Part shown: positions 1 to 9,005 of the stretch, piece by piece
Layout: the number at the start of each line of letters is the position of its first letter
Numbering within the stretch: the stretch's first letter is position 1
Assembly (NCBI GenBank): GCA_002862405.1
Contig: PKCZ01000030.1
Coordinates: 1-33,117 of the forward strand
Source of the DNA: Pseudomonadota bacterium
GTDB taxonomy: Bacteria; Pseudomonadota; Gammaproteobacteria; Pseudomonadales; Halieaceae
Direction: 5' to 3'
Length of the DNA stretch: 33,117 nt
Notes under the pieces: model-generated
What the model saw: only the letters and a program-made list of their open reading frames with translations
Told to the model about the DNA's origin: nothing
Database searches by the model: none
Position numbers and translations under genes: made by a program

Positions 1-54
1 TACACATTGTTCGATGTGACGTCACTGATGAGTGATAAAGTCGCCTCGAGATAA
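1..54 (+). CDS. ctaG: C-terminal end of cytochrome c oxidase assembly protein CtaG/Cox11 (truncated by window start)
   Basis: Frame 1 reads YTLFDVTSLMSDKVASR* (stop 52-54). The YTLFDV ending and position directly before coxC fit Cox11/CtaG. Confidence 0.6.
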   Translation, partial: YTLFDVTSLMSDKVASR

Positions 55-96
55 ACCAAAGGGGGGCCCCGGGGGTACGGGGAATAAGGAAAAAAA

Positions 97-1077
97 ATGC
101 CGAGTGCCGAAACTTCAACTGAGTATGAAAAGTACTATGTACCCGAGAGCTCCAGCCTCGCGGTTCGAGCCACAATTGGTTTAGTGCTGTCTGTTTTTGG
201 CGGTGGATTAGTTCTAAATGAGATGACCTTTGGCGGCACGCACGATACGGGCGGTGCTGCTAAGTGGGTGCTCTTTACGGGTCTCGCAATTTTCATTGGA
301 ACGCTAACCTACTGGTTCAGAACAACCATCAAGGAAAACAAGGCCGGTATGAACAGCAGTCAGTTGAGCAATAGTTATGTGCTCGGCATGTTCTGGTTCA
401 TTTTCTCTGAGGTGATGTTCTTCGCCGCATTCTTCGGCGCCTTGCTTTATGTCCGATGGCTGGCAGGTCCTTGGCTTGCTGGTGAGGGCGAAGCAGGGCG
501 AATGAACTTCCTTTTATGGGAAGGGTTTGAATACGCCTGGCCGCCCGTGACGACACCGCAGGAAGTCGTTGGCGGCGCGCTGAGCCAGCCGATCGCCAAC
601 AATGGCGCCTTTGTTTCACAGCACACATCGATGTCATTTGCGGATGCGCAGGCATGGTATGCATGGCTCCCGCTGTGGAACACGATCATTCTTCTTACTT
701 CTAGCGTGACCTGTGAGTTCGCGCACCGAGGACTGTCGCAAGGCAACATTAAGAAATTCGAAGCGTGGCTCGCTGTAACCGTTGGCTTGGCCATCATCTT
801 CTTGTTCCTGCAGGCTGCTGAGTATTACGAGGCGTATGAGCTGTTTGGTTTGACGCTGAACTCGGGTATCTACGGCTCGACTTTCTTTATGTTGACCGGC
901 TTCCACGGTTTCCACGTGGCCATGGGTATGACCATGTTGCTGATCCAGCTGATTCGTTCAGTTCGCAACAAGCATATGACGCCGACCGACCACTTTGGAT
1001 TCTCGGCTTCAAGCTGGTATTGGCACTTCGTCGATGTGGTTTGGGTCTTTCTCTTTATCTTCGTCTACATCATCTGA
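97..1077 (+). CDS. coxC: Cytochrome c oxidase subunit III
   Basis: 326 aa multi-TM protein with subunit III motifs (FWFIFSEVMFFAAFFGALLYVR, GFHGFHVAMG, SWYWHFVDVVWVFLFIFVYI). Preceded by AAGGA. Confidence 0.96.
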   Translation: MPSAETSTEYEKYYVPESSSLAVRATIGLVLSVFGGGLVLNEMTFGGTHDTGGAAKWVLFTGLAIFIGTLTYWFRTTIKENKAGMNSSQLSNSYVLGMFWFIFSEVMFFAAFFGALLYVRWLAGPWLAGEGEAGRMNFLLWEGFEYAWPPVTTPQEVVGGALSQPIANNGAFVSQHTSMSFADAQAWYAWLPLWNTIILLTSSVTCEFAHRGLSQGNIKKFEAWLAVTVGLAIIFLFLQAAEYYEAYELFGLTLNSGIYGSTFFMLTGFHGFHVAMGMTMLLIQLIRSVRNKHMTPTDHFGFSASSWYWHFVDVVWVFLFIFVYII

Positions 1078-1096
1078 AGATGACGAAAGAGTGTTT

Positions 1097-1122
1097 AAAG
1101 GCGGGTTAATCCCGCCTTTTTT
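1097..1122. terminator. Bidirectional Rho-independent terminator between convergent coxC and DUF2909 genes
   Basis: AAAGGCGGG-TTAAT-CCCGCCTTT with 9-bp perfect arms. T-run follows on + strand; A-rich left flank gives a T-rich tail on - strand. Confidence 0.85.
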
Positions 1123-1360
1123 ATTCGGTAGCTTCTGCGGTTGGACGCGCGTCCCAGGGGCTGGGGTGGCCTAGCTGCCCAGTCGCTACACCGTAGACAA
1201 TTAGTGCCATAAGTGTCCCAGCGATACCGACACGCACACGGAGTGAGTTTACGAGTCGGGTCTTCTTTACATCTCCCTGGTCGATCATAAGGAAATAGAG
1301 TCCCGCGCCAAGGGTGATCAGTAACGCGATCATGAGTAAGACAATGAGACCTTTGAGCAT
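1121..1360 (-). CDS. DUF2909-like twin-transmembrane small protein
   Basis: 79 aa with two hydrophobic helices (MLKGLIVLLMIALLITLGAGLYFLMIDQGD..., VGIAGTLMALIVYGVATGQLG), in the usual place between coxC and SURF1. Confidence 0.8.
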   Translation of the reverse strand: MLKGLIVLLMIALLITLGAGLYFLMIDQGDVKKTRLVNSLRVRVGIAGTLMALIVYGVATGQLGHPSPWDARPTAEATE

Positions 1361-1445
1361 GCAAAATCCTTACACTACAGATAACTAGGGCTTCGAGTCT
1401 GCGAAGCGTGTGGGTGAACAGAGCACGGAGTGTAGCGAAACCTAA

Positions 1446-2192
1446 ATGAAGTTGCGCGTTGAACTTGATTGGCGAACGACATTGGCCACATCTTTACTGC
1501 TGCCAACCCTACTCAGTCTAGGTTTTTGGCAGCTCGATCGAGCAGGTGAAAAAGCTGCGCTGATCGACCGCTTGGAGGCGAGACGAGCGCTACCCGCGAT
1601 TACCCCTCAGTCAGCACTGCGGTTGCCGGGCGATGAGCGCGCAGATCGGCAGGTGGTCATGGACGCCCGTTTTACACCCAATCGTTTTATCTTGCTGGAC
1701 AACCGACTGCGTGGTGGCATATTTGGTTATGAGGTTGTCGCCTTCGCCGAGGTAGACCAGCTCGCGGTGGCACTGAATCTTGGTTGGGTTCGTGGCGATC
1801 CCTCGAGACAAACATTGCCCACTATTGTCTTACCTAGTGGCGTGCAGACAGTGAGTGGGCGGCTCTACCAGCCCAGTGGTGAGGCCTTTATGTTGGGTGA
1901 AAACCGGCTGCCGGCGCGGTTTCCGAGCGTGGTGCAACAGCTGACGTTGTCCGCTTGGCAAGATGAGCTTCAAAGGCGGCTCGACCAACCGATATTTCCG
2001 CTTGAGATCCGTGTTGATGAGTTTGAGTCGGTCGCGTTCGATGCGACTTGGGCGATTGTTAATCAAACACCGGCAAAACATCAGGGTTATGCCGTCCAAT
2101 GGTTTACTATGGCGGGTGCTTTGGGTTTGGCCTTTATTTTTCGTAGTACCAATCTACGGCGTTGGCTGCGGCATCGCATCGGTAGACCTTAA
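1446..2192 (+). CDS. SURF1 family cytochrome oxidase biogenesis protein
   Basis: 248 aa; N-terminal TM with LGFWQLDRAGEKAAL, LLDNRLRGGIFGYEVV, LNLGWVRGDPSR, C-terminal TM: SURF1 pattern. Confidence 0.9.
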   Translation: MKLRVELDWRTTLATSLLLPTLLSLGFWQLDRAGEKAALIDRLEARRALPAITPQSALRLPGDERADRQVVMDARFTPNRFILLDNRLRGGIFGYEVVAFAEVDQLAVALNLGWVRGDPSRQTLPTIVLPSGVQTVSGRLYQPSGEAFMLGENRLPARFPSVVQQLTLSAWQDELQRRLDQPIFPLEIRVDEFESVAFDATWAIVNQTPAKHQGYAVQWFTMAGALGLAFIFRSTNLRRWLRHRIGRP

Positions 2193-2220
2193 TCATTGCG
2201 TTTCGCTGGGGGATAACTGA

Positions 2221-2934
2221 GTGACTCAACATACAGATCAGCGGGGCGGTCGCGCCATTTTGCTGCTCATTGCTGGCCTGCCCGTCACCATGATCTTGGC
2301 GGCGACCTGGCTTTGGTATTTTGTCGACCGCGGCGATATCGATATCGTGGGTGCGCTTGGAACGGCCAACAGCGGCGAGATTCTCAGCAATCCGGCGAAT
2401 ATTCGAAGCCGGTCTTTCACCGCCAGTGACGGAAGCGAGACCAGTCTCGACGCGCTGGAGCGAAAGTGGACCTTCATGGTCGTCAATTCTGGCGAGATAT
2501 GTGATGCCACATGTAGCGAGTTGCTCTACCTGACGCGGCAAATCCGAATCGCGATTGGTAGAGATTTCCATCGTATCCAGCGAGTCATGATGGTTGATCT
2601 TCCCGCGGATACTATTCGCATCCAGACGAGCACCGGTGCCGAGAGTGCACAAGAGCGTATTGAAGGGGGTGCTGTTACTGAGGCAATAGATAATGCTTCG
2701 ACCATCGCTGCTGCTGGCGAGACGCCGCTTCTAGACGCTATCGAAAGCGAGCATCCGGACGTCAGCGTCTGGCAAGCGGGTTCCGAGCCGGTGGTTCCAG
2801 AGCGGCATGCTGCTGACAGTGCGTGGTACCTCGTTGATCCCTCAGGCTGGGTCATGATGCGTTACTCCAGCGAGGTCAATTACAAGGACGTCATTGGCGA
2901 CCTCAAGTTCTTGCTTAAGAACTCTGGGGGTTGA
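2221..2934 (+). CDS. Membrane-anchored thioredoxin-fold-like protein with CxxxC motif (cytochrome oxidase locus hypothetical)
   Basis: 237 aa; one N-terminal TM, then KWTFMVVNSGEICDATCSELLYLTRQI with CDATC like SCO CPDVC, and a C-terminal WYLVDPSGWVMMRY strand pair. Confidence 0.7.
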   Translation: MTQHTDQRGGRAILLLIAGLPVTMILAATWLWYFVDRGDIDIVGALGTANSGEILSNPANIRSRSFTASDGSETSLDALERKWTFMVVNSGEICDATCSELLYLTRQIRIAIGRDFHRIQRVMMVDLPADTIRIQTSTGAESAQERIEGGAVTEAIDNASTIAAAGETPLLDAIESEHPDVSVWQAGSEPVVPERHAADSAWYLVDPSGWVMMRYSSEVNYKDVIGDLKFLLKNSGG

Positions 2935-3824
2935 GCATGAGTGAATCGATGTTAGCGCGCTGGCCTGATTTTCTAGAGCTGACAAAGCCTCGCGTCGTTG
3001 CTTTGATGCTCATAACCGCTGTCATTGGCATGTGTATGGCGGTCCCCGGCTTTGTGCCGTGGCAGCCGCTGGTTTTGGGCAATATTGGCATTGCCTTTTG
3101 TGCAGGTGCCGCGGCGGCAATCAACCATGTGGTCGACGAGCGTATTGATCAAAAGATGTCCCGCACTACGAATCGCCCTGTGGCACAAGGGAGGGTCAGT
3201 CAGTCGGAAGCGATTCTCTTTGCAACACTGCTGGCGATTCTTGGTACCGCGCTGCTTGCTGTCACGGTGAATTTACTGACCGCTGTTTTGACGGTGGCGA
3301 GCTTGGTCGGCTACGCCTTCATTTACACCATGTTTTTGAAACGTGCGACGCCACAAAATATCGTTATTGGCGGCCTTGCTGGCGCGGCACCGCCCCTGCT
3401 TGGCTGGACCGCAGTGACCGGTGAAATTCATGCGCACGGGCTGCTCTTGGCCCTCATCATTTTTGCGTGGACGCCGCCCCACTTCTGGGCCCTGGCCATT
3501 CACCGTAAAGAGGAATATGCAGCCGTCGGTATTCCCATGCTGCCGGTTACTCACGGTAACCGCTTTACGGCCCTGCATATTCTTCTTTACACCATACTGA
3601 TGTTTTTAATTACCTTGCTGCCTTACATCACCTTATTGAGCGGTTGGATTTATGCTGTTGCCGCTACGCTCTTGGGCCTACGGTTTTTGTACTGGTCGAT
3701 CGAGATTTTGCGTGAGAAAAATCCCGACGCACCCATGGCGACATTCAAATTTTCGATTACTTATCTAATGGTCCTGTTTATTGCCATGCTTGCTGATCAC
3801 TGGATATTAGGAACGCCGGTATGA
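2931..3824 (+). CDS. cyoE: Protoheme IX farnesyltransferase (heme O synthase); alternative ATG start at 2937
   Basis: UbiA-type polyprenyltransferase: LTKPRVVALMLITAVIGM, NHVVDERIDQKMSRTTNRPVAQG, APPLLGW, WTPPHFWALAI. Confidence 0.96.
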   Translation: MSMSESMLARWPDFLELTKPRVVALMLITAVIGMCMAVPGFVPWQPLVLGNIGIAFCAGAAAAINHVVDERIDQKMSRTTNRPVAQGRVSQSEAILFATLLAILGTALLAVTVNLLTAVLTVASLVGYAFIYTMFLKRATPQNIVIGGLAGAAPPLLGWTAVTGEIHAHGLLLALIIFAWTPPHFWALAIHRKEEYAAVGIPMLPVTHGNRFTALHILLYTILMFLITLLPYITLLSGWIYAVAATLLGLRFLYWSIEILREKNPDAPMATFKFSITYLMVLFIAMLADHWILGTPV

Positions 3825-4480
3825 CCCTTACTCAACAGCATCGTGTTGCTCTGACGGTTATTGCGATCCTTCTGGGTATCGCCATCACTGTGGCGGGTTT
3901 TGTACATCGTATTCAGCAGCCGCGCATCATGACGGTTTCGGAGATGAGGGCCAACGGACTGTTTGTTTTTGACACGCCGCGAGACTCGGGCAAGTTTGTA
4001 CTTACTAACCACAAAGGAACCGAATTCACTGATCAGAGCCTCGAGGGTGATTGGACGTTGCTGTTTTTTGGTTTCACGTACTGCCCTGATGTTTGTCCGA
4101 CAACACTGTCTTTCTTAGCCGAGCTGAAAGGCAGCTTGGAGGGCACTGAAGCGGCGTCGACCGATGTCGTCATGGTCTCGGTCGATCCGGCTCGCGACAC
4201 CGTAGAGCAGCTGTCGACGTACGTGCCCTACTTTCACCCAGAGTTCTTGGGTGTCACCGGTGATTTCCCGGATATTCTCAGTTTTGCACGTCGGTTCAAC
4301 GCGCCCTTTCGTAAGGTCACTATGGAAGATGGCAGTTATCAAATGGACCACAGTGCGAACGTTGTTTTGATCAATCCCAAGGGCGACTTTCACGGCTTCT
4401 TTCGCGCCCCGCTCGACCTGGCCAAAATGAAAGTGACGCTTCGCTCTGCCCAGTTCTACTGGAGTCAACAACATGACTGA
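3821..4480 (+). CDS. SCO1/SenC family copper chaperone
   Basis: 219 aa; GDWTLLFFGFTYCPDVCPTTLSFLAEL, SVDPARDT, and the YQMDHSANVVLINPKG region with conserved His. ATGA overlap with cyoE. Confidence 0.95.
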   Translation: MTLTQQHRVALTVIAILLGIAITVAGFVHRIQQPRIMTVSEMRANGLFVFDTPRDSGKFVLTNHKGTEFTDQSLEGDWTLLFFGFTYCPDVCPTTLSFLAELKGSLEGTEAASTDVVMVSVDPARDTVEQLSTYVPYFHPEFLGVTGDFPDILSFARRFNAPFRKVTMEDGSYQMDHSANVVLINPKGDFHGFFRAPLDLAKMKVTLRSAQFYWSQQHD

Positions 4481-7205
4481 TGCCTCGCGCCTTATCTTGG
4501 TTGATGGCTCGTCTTACCTGTTTCGCGCTTTTCATGCGCTGCCACCACTGGCCAATAGTAAGGGGTTGAACACGGGTGCAGCTAAAGGCGTGATTGGCAT
4601 GTTGAAGCGCCTGCAGGCGGATAATCCGAATGACCAGTTGGTTGTTATTTTCGATGCTAAAGGCCCGACTTTCCGAAACGAAATCTATTCGGAGTACAAA
4701 GCCAATAGGCCGCCCATGCCCGAGGAGCTTCGGGAACAGATTGAACCTATTCACAATGTCATTCGAGCGATGGGCCTGCCACTAATATCGATCTCGGGCG
4801 TTGAAGCTGACGATGTAATCGGCACATTGTCGGAGACGGCCACGGCGGAAAAGCGGCCAGTGCTGATTTCCACGGGTGACAAGGACATGGCACAGCTCGT
4901 GAATGACTACGTGACCTTGGTCAACACCATGACTCAGGTTGTTCTGGACCGCGATGGCGTCGTCGAGAAGTTTGGCGTGCCACCCGAGCTCATCATCGAT
5001 CTGCTGGCCTTGATGGGTGACTCGGTAGATAACATTCCCGGCGTTGCTGGCGTGGGCGAAAAAACGGCCCTTGCCCTACTCCAGAACCTGGGCGGTATCT
5101 CAGACATTTATTCTCAACTAGATCGTGTAGCAGAGCTCCCTATTCGCGGCGCTAAGTCTCTAGGTGAGAAGTTATCTGCCAGCAAGGAAATGGCCGAGCT
5201 GTCCTATGTGCTTGCCACTATTAAGACAGACTGTGAGCTCGCCTTGTCAGAGTCTGATCTTCGTTCATCATCACCCGACACCGATCGCTTGATTGAGCTC
5301 TATCGTGATTTGGAATTTAAGTCCTGGCTGGATGAGCTACTGAGCCTGGGTCTTTTTGCGGATAGCCCCGCAGAGCCGGTACCGAGCCAAGTTTCCGATC
5401 TTTCAGTCGTTACGATCACCGACCAAGCAGTGTTTGATAGCTGGCTATCTCGCCTGGAGGCGGCACCACTGTTTGCCTTTGATACAGAGACGACCAGTTT
5501 GAATTACATGCAGGCGGAAATTGTGGGTCTGTCATTTGCGATTGAACCTGGCGAGGCGGCTTATGTGCCTCTCGCCCATCTAAATCCTGGGCTTGAAGGT
5601 CAGCTCGACCGCGATCGGATTCTCGACCAGATGAAACCATTACTGGAATCTGACGCCGTTAAAAAAGTAGGTCAGCACCTTAAGTACGATGCGAACGTAT
5701 TGGCGAATCATGGCATTACGTTGCGGGGAATAGCGCACGATACGATGCTCCAGTCTTACATCATTGATGCGGTGGGCAGTCGACACGACATGGGCAGCTT
5801 GGCTTTAAAGTATTTGGGTCAGCGTGTCATTTCCTTTGAAAAGGTGGCGGGCAAGGGCGCCAAGCAGGTGTCTTTTGACCATGTTGACATTGAGCAAGCG
5901 GCAGCCTACGCCGCTGAAGACGCCGATGTCACATTGCGTTTGCACGAGGCACTCATGCCCAAGCTCGAGGCTGAGGCATCGCTCAATGAGGTATATCAGC
6001 GGCTGGAACTACCGCTCGTGCCCGTTCTATCAAAAATTGAACGCAATGGCGCCTACGTCAGCATTGATAAGCTTCGGGCGCAAAGCCATGAAATAGCTAT
6101 CCGTTTAGCTGAGCTTGAGTCACAAGCATGTGAGCTGGCGGGACAGCCATTTAATTTGGCATCGCCCAAGCAGCTGGGTGAGATTTTATTCGAGAAGCTT
6201 GAGCTTCCGGTCATCAAAAAGACGCCCAAGGGTGCGCCCTCTACGGCGGAAGAGGTCTTGGTCGAACTGGCGAATGACTACGAGTTACCGGCAGTGCTCA
6301 TTGAGCATAGAGGTCTCGCTAAATTGAAGTCGACCTATACCGATAAGCTACCGGAGATGGTCGATACGCGAACCGGGCGCGTCCATACCTCCTACCATCA
6401 GGCGGTGACGGCGACAGGCCGTTTATCCTCAAGTGATCCCAACCTGCAGAACATCCCCATCCGGACGAAGGAAGGCCGCCGTATTCGGCAAGCCTTTATT
6501 GCACCTGAGGGACGGAAGATCGTCGCCGCTGACTATTCGCAAATTGAGCTTCGGATTATGGCTCACCTCTCGAGTGACGCAGGTCTGCTACATGCGTTTG
6601 CGAACGAGCTGGATGTTCACAGTGCAACGGCGGCAGAGGTTTTTGATGTTTCCTTAGATGAGGTCACCACAGACCAACGCCGTAAAGCTAAAGCGATCAA
6701 CTTTGGTTTGATATATGGCATGTCAGCATTTGGCCTGGCGAGACAGATTGGCGTTGCTCGGGGTGAAGCCCAAGAGTACATCGATCGATATTTTGCTCGC
6801 TATCCGGGGGTCGCTGATTATATGGATGCGACGCGTGCCATTGCTCACGAGCAGGGCTACGTTGAAACGCTGCTGGGTAGACGGCTTTATCTACCGGAAA
6901 TCAATGCGAGAAATAAGCAGCGACAACTGGCTGCTGAGCGAACAGCGATCAACGCGCCGATGCAGGGCACGGCAGCAGACATCATTAAATTAGCCATGAT
7001 CGACGTGGATGCCTGGCTGACCGAGACAGCACTCGACGCGAAGATGATCATGCAGGTTCACGACGAACTGGTATTTGAAGTTGCTGACGAGGCATTTGAA
7101 ACACTCTGTAACAACGTTGCCGAGCGTATGGCCAATGTTATTGAGCTTCAGGTTCCTCTGCTCACCGAGGTGGGGGTGGGCGCGAACTGGGATGAGGCGC
7201 ACTAG
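4473..7205 (+). CDS. polA: DNA polymerase I
   Basis: 910 aa; N-terminal 5'-nuclease (LILVDGSSYLFRAFHALPPL), 3'-5' exonuclease (FAFDTETTSLNYM), polymerase motifs (ADYSQIELRIMAHLS, KAINFGLIYGMSAFGLARQ, MQVHDELVFEV). Confidence 0.98.
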   Translation: MTDASRLILVDGSSYLFRAFHALPPLANSKGLNTGAAKGVIGMLKRLQADNPNDQLVVIFDAKGPTFRNEIYSEYKANRPPMPEELREQIEPIHNVIRAMGLPLISISGVEADDVIGTLSETATAEKRPVLISTGDKDMAQLVNDYVTLVNTMTQVVLDRDGVVEKFGVPPELIIDLLALMGDSVDNIPGVAGVGEKTALALLQNLGGISDIYSQLDRVAELPIRGAKSLGEKLSASKEMAELSYVLATIKTDCELALSESDLRSSSPDTDRLIELYRDLEFKSWLDELLSLGLFADSPAEPVPSQVSDLSVVTITDQAVFDSWLSRLEAAPLFAFDTETTSLNYMQAEIVGLSFAIEPGEAAYVPLAHLNPGLEGQLDRDRILDQMKPLLESDAVKKVGQHLKYDANVLANHGITLRGIAHDTMLQSYIIDAVGSRHDMGSLALKYLGQRVISFEKVAGKGAKQVSFDHVDIEQAAAYAAEDADVTLRLHEALMPKLEAEASLNEVYQRLELPLVPVLSKIERNGAYVSIDKLRAQSHEIAIRLAELESQACELAGQPFNLASPKQLGEILFEKLELPVIKKTPKGAPSTAEEVLVELANDYELPAVLIEHRGLAKLKSTYTDKLPEMVDTRTGRVHTSYHQAVTATGRLSSSDPNLQNIPIRTKEGRRIRQAFIAPEGRKIVAADYSQIELRIMAHLSSDAGLLHAFANELDVHSATAAEVFDVSLDEVTTDQRRKAKAINFGLIYGMSAFGLARQIGVARGEAQEYIDRYFARYPGVADYMDATRAIAHEQGYVETLLGRRLYLPEINARNKQRQLAAERTAINAPMQGTAADIIKLAMIDVDAWLTETALDAKMIMQVHDELVFEVADEAFETLCNNVAERMANVIELQVPLLTEVGVGANWDEAH

Positions 7206-7215
7206 GCCGTAGCCG

Positions 7216-7911
7216 TCAGTCGGCGAGATCATCCTCGATCGCGGTAACGTCGTCCTCGGGGAGTGTCAGCCACCAGTTGAGTGTTCGTTGTAGTTCGTCC
7301 ATGCCCTCATGGTTGTGTGAAGAGAACAGCTGTATGGAGATCCACCGTTCGTGTGCTTTGAGTTCCTTTTTAACACTGAGAAGCGCAGTTTTTGCAGGCC
7401 CTCTTTTGAGCTTGTCGCACTTGGTCAGTAAAATGTGCACCGGCATTTCGCTCACCGCAGCCCATTCGATCATCTGTCGATCGTAATCCTTGAGTGGATG
7501 TCGGATGTCCATCAACAGAATCAGCCCTTTCAGACTGCGCCGATATTGTAGATAGCGCTCGAGCTGTTTATTCCACTCTTCTTTGACTTTCAGCGGCACC
7601 TTGGCAAAGCCATAACCCGGGAGATCAACAAGCCGAATCTGGTCTGCGACAGTAAAAAAGTTGATGAGTTGTGTTCTGCCCGGCGTACGAGAGGTTCTTG
7701 CCAACTTGCTGTTGCCAGTGAGGGCATTGATTGCGCTCGACTTGCCGGCATTACTTCGCCCGGCAAAAGCCACTTCGCAGCCAAAGTCTGCAGGGGCGTT
7801 ATTCAGTGCGCTTGCAGATTGTAAAAATTCAGTGCTTTTAAAATGAAGCTTTTGAAACTTATTGGGCGTATTAATGACAGTGATCCACGTACAGTTTGGT
7901 GTTTTCGACAC
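7216..7911 (-). CDS. engB: Ribosome biogenesis GTP-binding protein EngB/YsxC (YihA)
   Basis: GRSNAGKSSAINALTGN (G1), DLPGYGFAKV (G3), LLTKCDKL (G4); next to polA as in other gammaproteobacteria. Confidence 0.95.
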   Translation of the reverse strand: MSKTPNCTWITVINTPNKFQKLHFKSTEFLQSASALNNAPADFGCEVAFAGRSNAGKSSAINALTGNSKLARTSRTPGRTQLINFFTVADQIRLVDLPGYGFAKVPLKVKEEWNKQLERYLQYRRSLKGLILLMDIRHPLKDYDRQMIEWAAVSEMPVHILLTKCDKLKRGPAKTALLSVKKELKAHERWISIQLFSSHNHEGMDELQRTLNWWLTLPEDDVTAIEDDLAD

Positions 7912-8000
7912 AGTGACTATAATGCCGCTCCAGATTACGTGGGTACAGCAATAAAGTCACAGCACTTAGCGGTGCTCACGCCGTGATAGAGGGTTAAATC

Positions 8001-8309
8001 ATGAAAGCAAACATCTTAAAATTCGCACTCATCATCGGTACATCGTCAGTCGCGACAATGGCAGTCCAAGCAGCTGAGCAGCCACCCCAGTACGCAGCAT
8101 CGTGTGGTGCGTGTCACGCCTACGCTGTAGCGGGCGCACCAAAGACGGGTGATGCAGCCCAGTGGGAGCCAAGGCTTGCGAAGGGAATGGAAGCACTTGT
8201 GTCATCGGTAAAGAACGGTCTGGGTGTTATGCCTGCTGGTGGTATGTGCACAACATGCAGTGATGATGACTACAAGGCACTCATCACATATATGTCGACA
8301 CCCCAATAA
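8001..8309 (+). CDS. Cytochrome c5-family monoheme protein
   Basis: Signal peptide, CGACH heme site, and C-terminal GGMCTTCSDDDYKALITYM with the extra CxxC pair typical of cytochrome c5. Confidence 0.88.
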   Translation: MKANILKFALIIGTSSVATMAVQAAEQPPQYAASCGACHAYAVAGAPKTGDAAQWEPRLAKGMEALVSSVKNGLGVMPAGGMCTTCSDDDYKALITYMSTPQ

Positions 8310-8330
8310 TCGGGTAACAAGGAGTTTAGG

Positions 8331-8966
8331 ATGATCTTTAATCGCGCAATTGCGACCTTGGCGCTGCTAATGGCAGCCAATGTTGCATTGGCCGGTGGCG
8401 TTATGAAAGGTGACGCGGCTGCAGGAGAAGCATTGGTTGGCTCGTGTGCGGCGTGTCATGGTGCTGACGGAAATAGTCTTGCCCCAACATTCCCCAAGCT
8501 CGCAGGTCTGGGTGAACGCTATCTGTTGAAGCAGATGAAAGACATCCGTGATGGTCGAAGGCCCGTCGCCTTGATGGCAGGTCAGGTCGATAACATGACA
8601 GACCAGCAGCTGGCAGACATCGCTGCCTTCTATGACGCACAAGAGCGCACCGCGGGTACAACCGATCCTGATTTGGTGAAGTTAGGTCGTAAGGTGTATC
8701 TCGCAGGTATTGCTGAAAGAAAGGTAGCGGCTTGCTCGGGCTGTCATAGTCCTTCTGGCAAAGGCAATGGCCCAGGAGGTTACCCGGCACTTGCGGGTCA
8801 GCACGCAGACTATGTTGCACAGCAGCTTGAAATGTTTCGTCTTGGCTACGAAGACGAGAGCGGTCGAACCAATGGTGGCGACAGCAAGATTATGCGTACC
8901 ATTGCCTTCGGCTTGAGTGACCTTGAGATCAAGGCGGTCGCAAGTTATGTTGCGGGTCTACAGTAA
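8331..8966 (+). CDS. Diheme cytochrome c4
   Basis: Signal peptide, two class I cytochrome domains with CAACH and CSGCH, typical c4 layout (GNSLAPTFPKLAGLGERYLLKQM; GPGGYPALAGQHADYVAQQL). Confidence 0.93.
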   Translation: MIFNRAIATLALLMAANVALAGGVMKGDAAAGEALVGSCAACHGADGNSLAPTFPKLAGLGERYLLKQMKDIRDGRRPVALMAGQVDNMTDQQLADIAAFYDAQERTAGTTDPDLVKLGRKVYLAGIAERKVAACSGCHSPSGKGNGPGGYPALAGQHADYVAQQLEMFRLGYEDESGRTNGGDSKIMRTIAFGLSDLEIKAVASYVAGLQ

Positions 8967-9005
8967 GAGACGTTAGTAGACTAGTAACAGGCCGGGGGAA
9001 TCGTC

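Noticed and set aside
1095-1364. 89-aa - strand ORF overlapping DUF2909
   Set aside because: Alternative frame of the same strand; the 1121-1360 frame gives the recognisable two-TM DUF2909 protein.
2134-2652. 172-aa antisense ORF across the SURF1/hypothetical junction
   Set aside because: Overlaps confident coding sequence on the other strand and shows no recognisable motif; typical shadow ORF in GC-rich DNA.
5824-6993. Several 70-92 aa + strand ORFs within polA
   Set aside because: Out-of-frame ORFs inside an uninterrupted 910-aa DNA polymerase I with all motifs.
7206-7215. Possible Spot 42-type sRNA between polA and engB
   Set aside because: The gap is only 10 bp, so it cannot hold the sRNA found at this junction in enterobacteria and vibrios.
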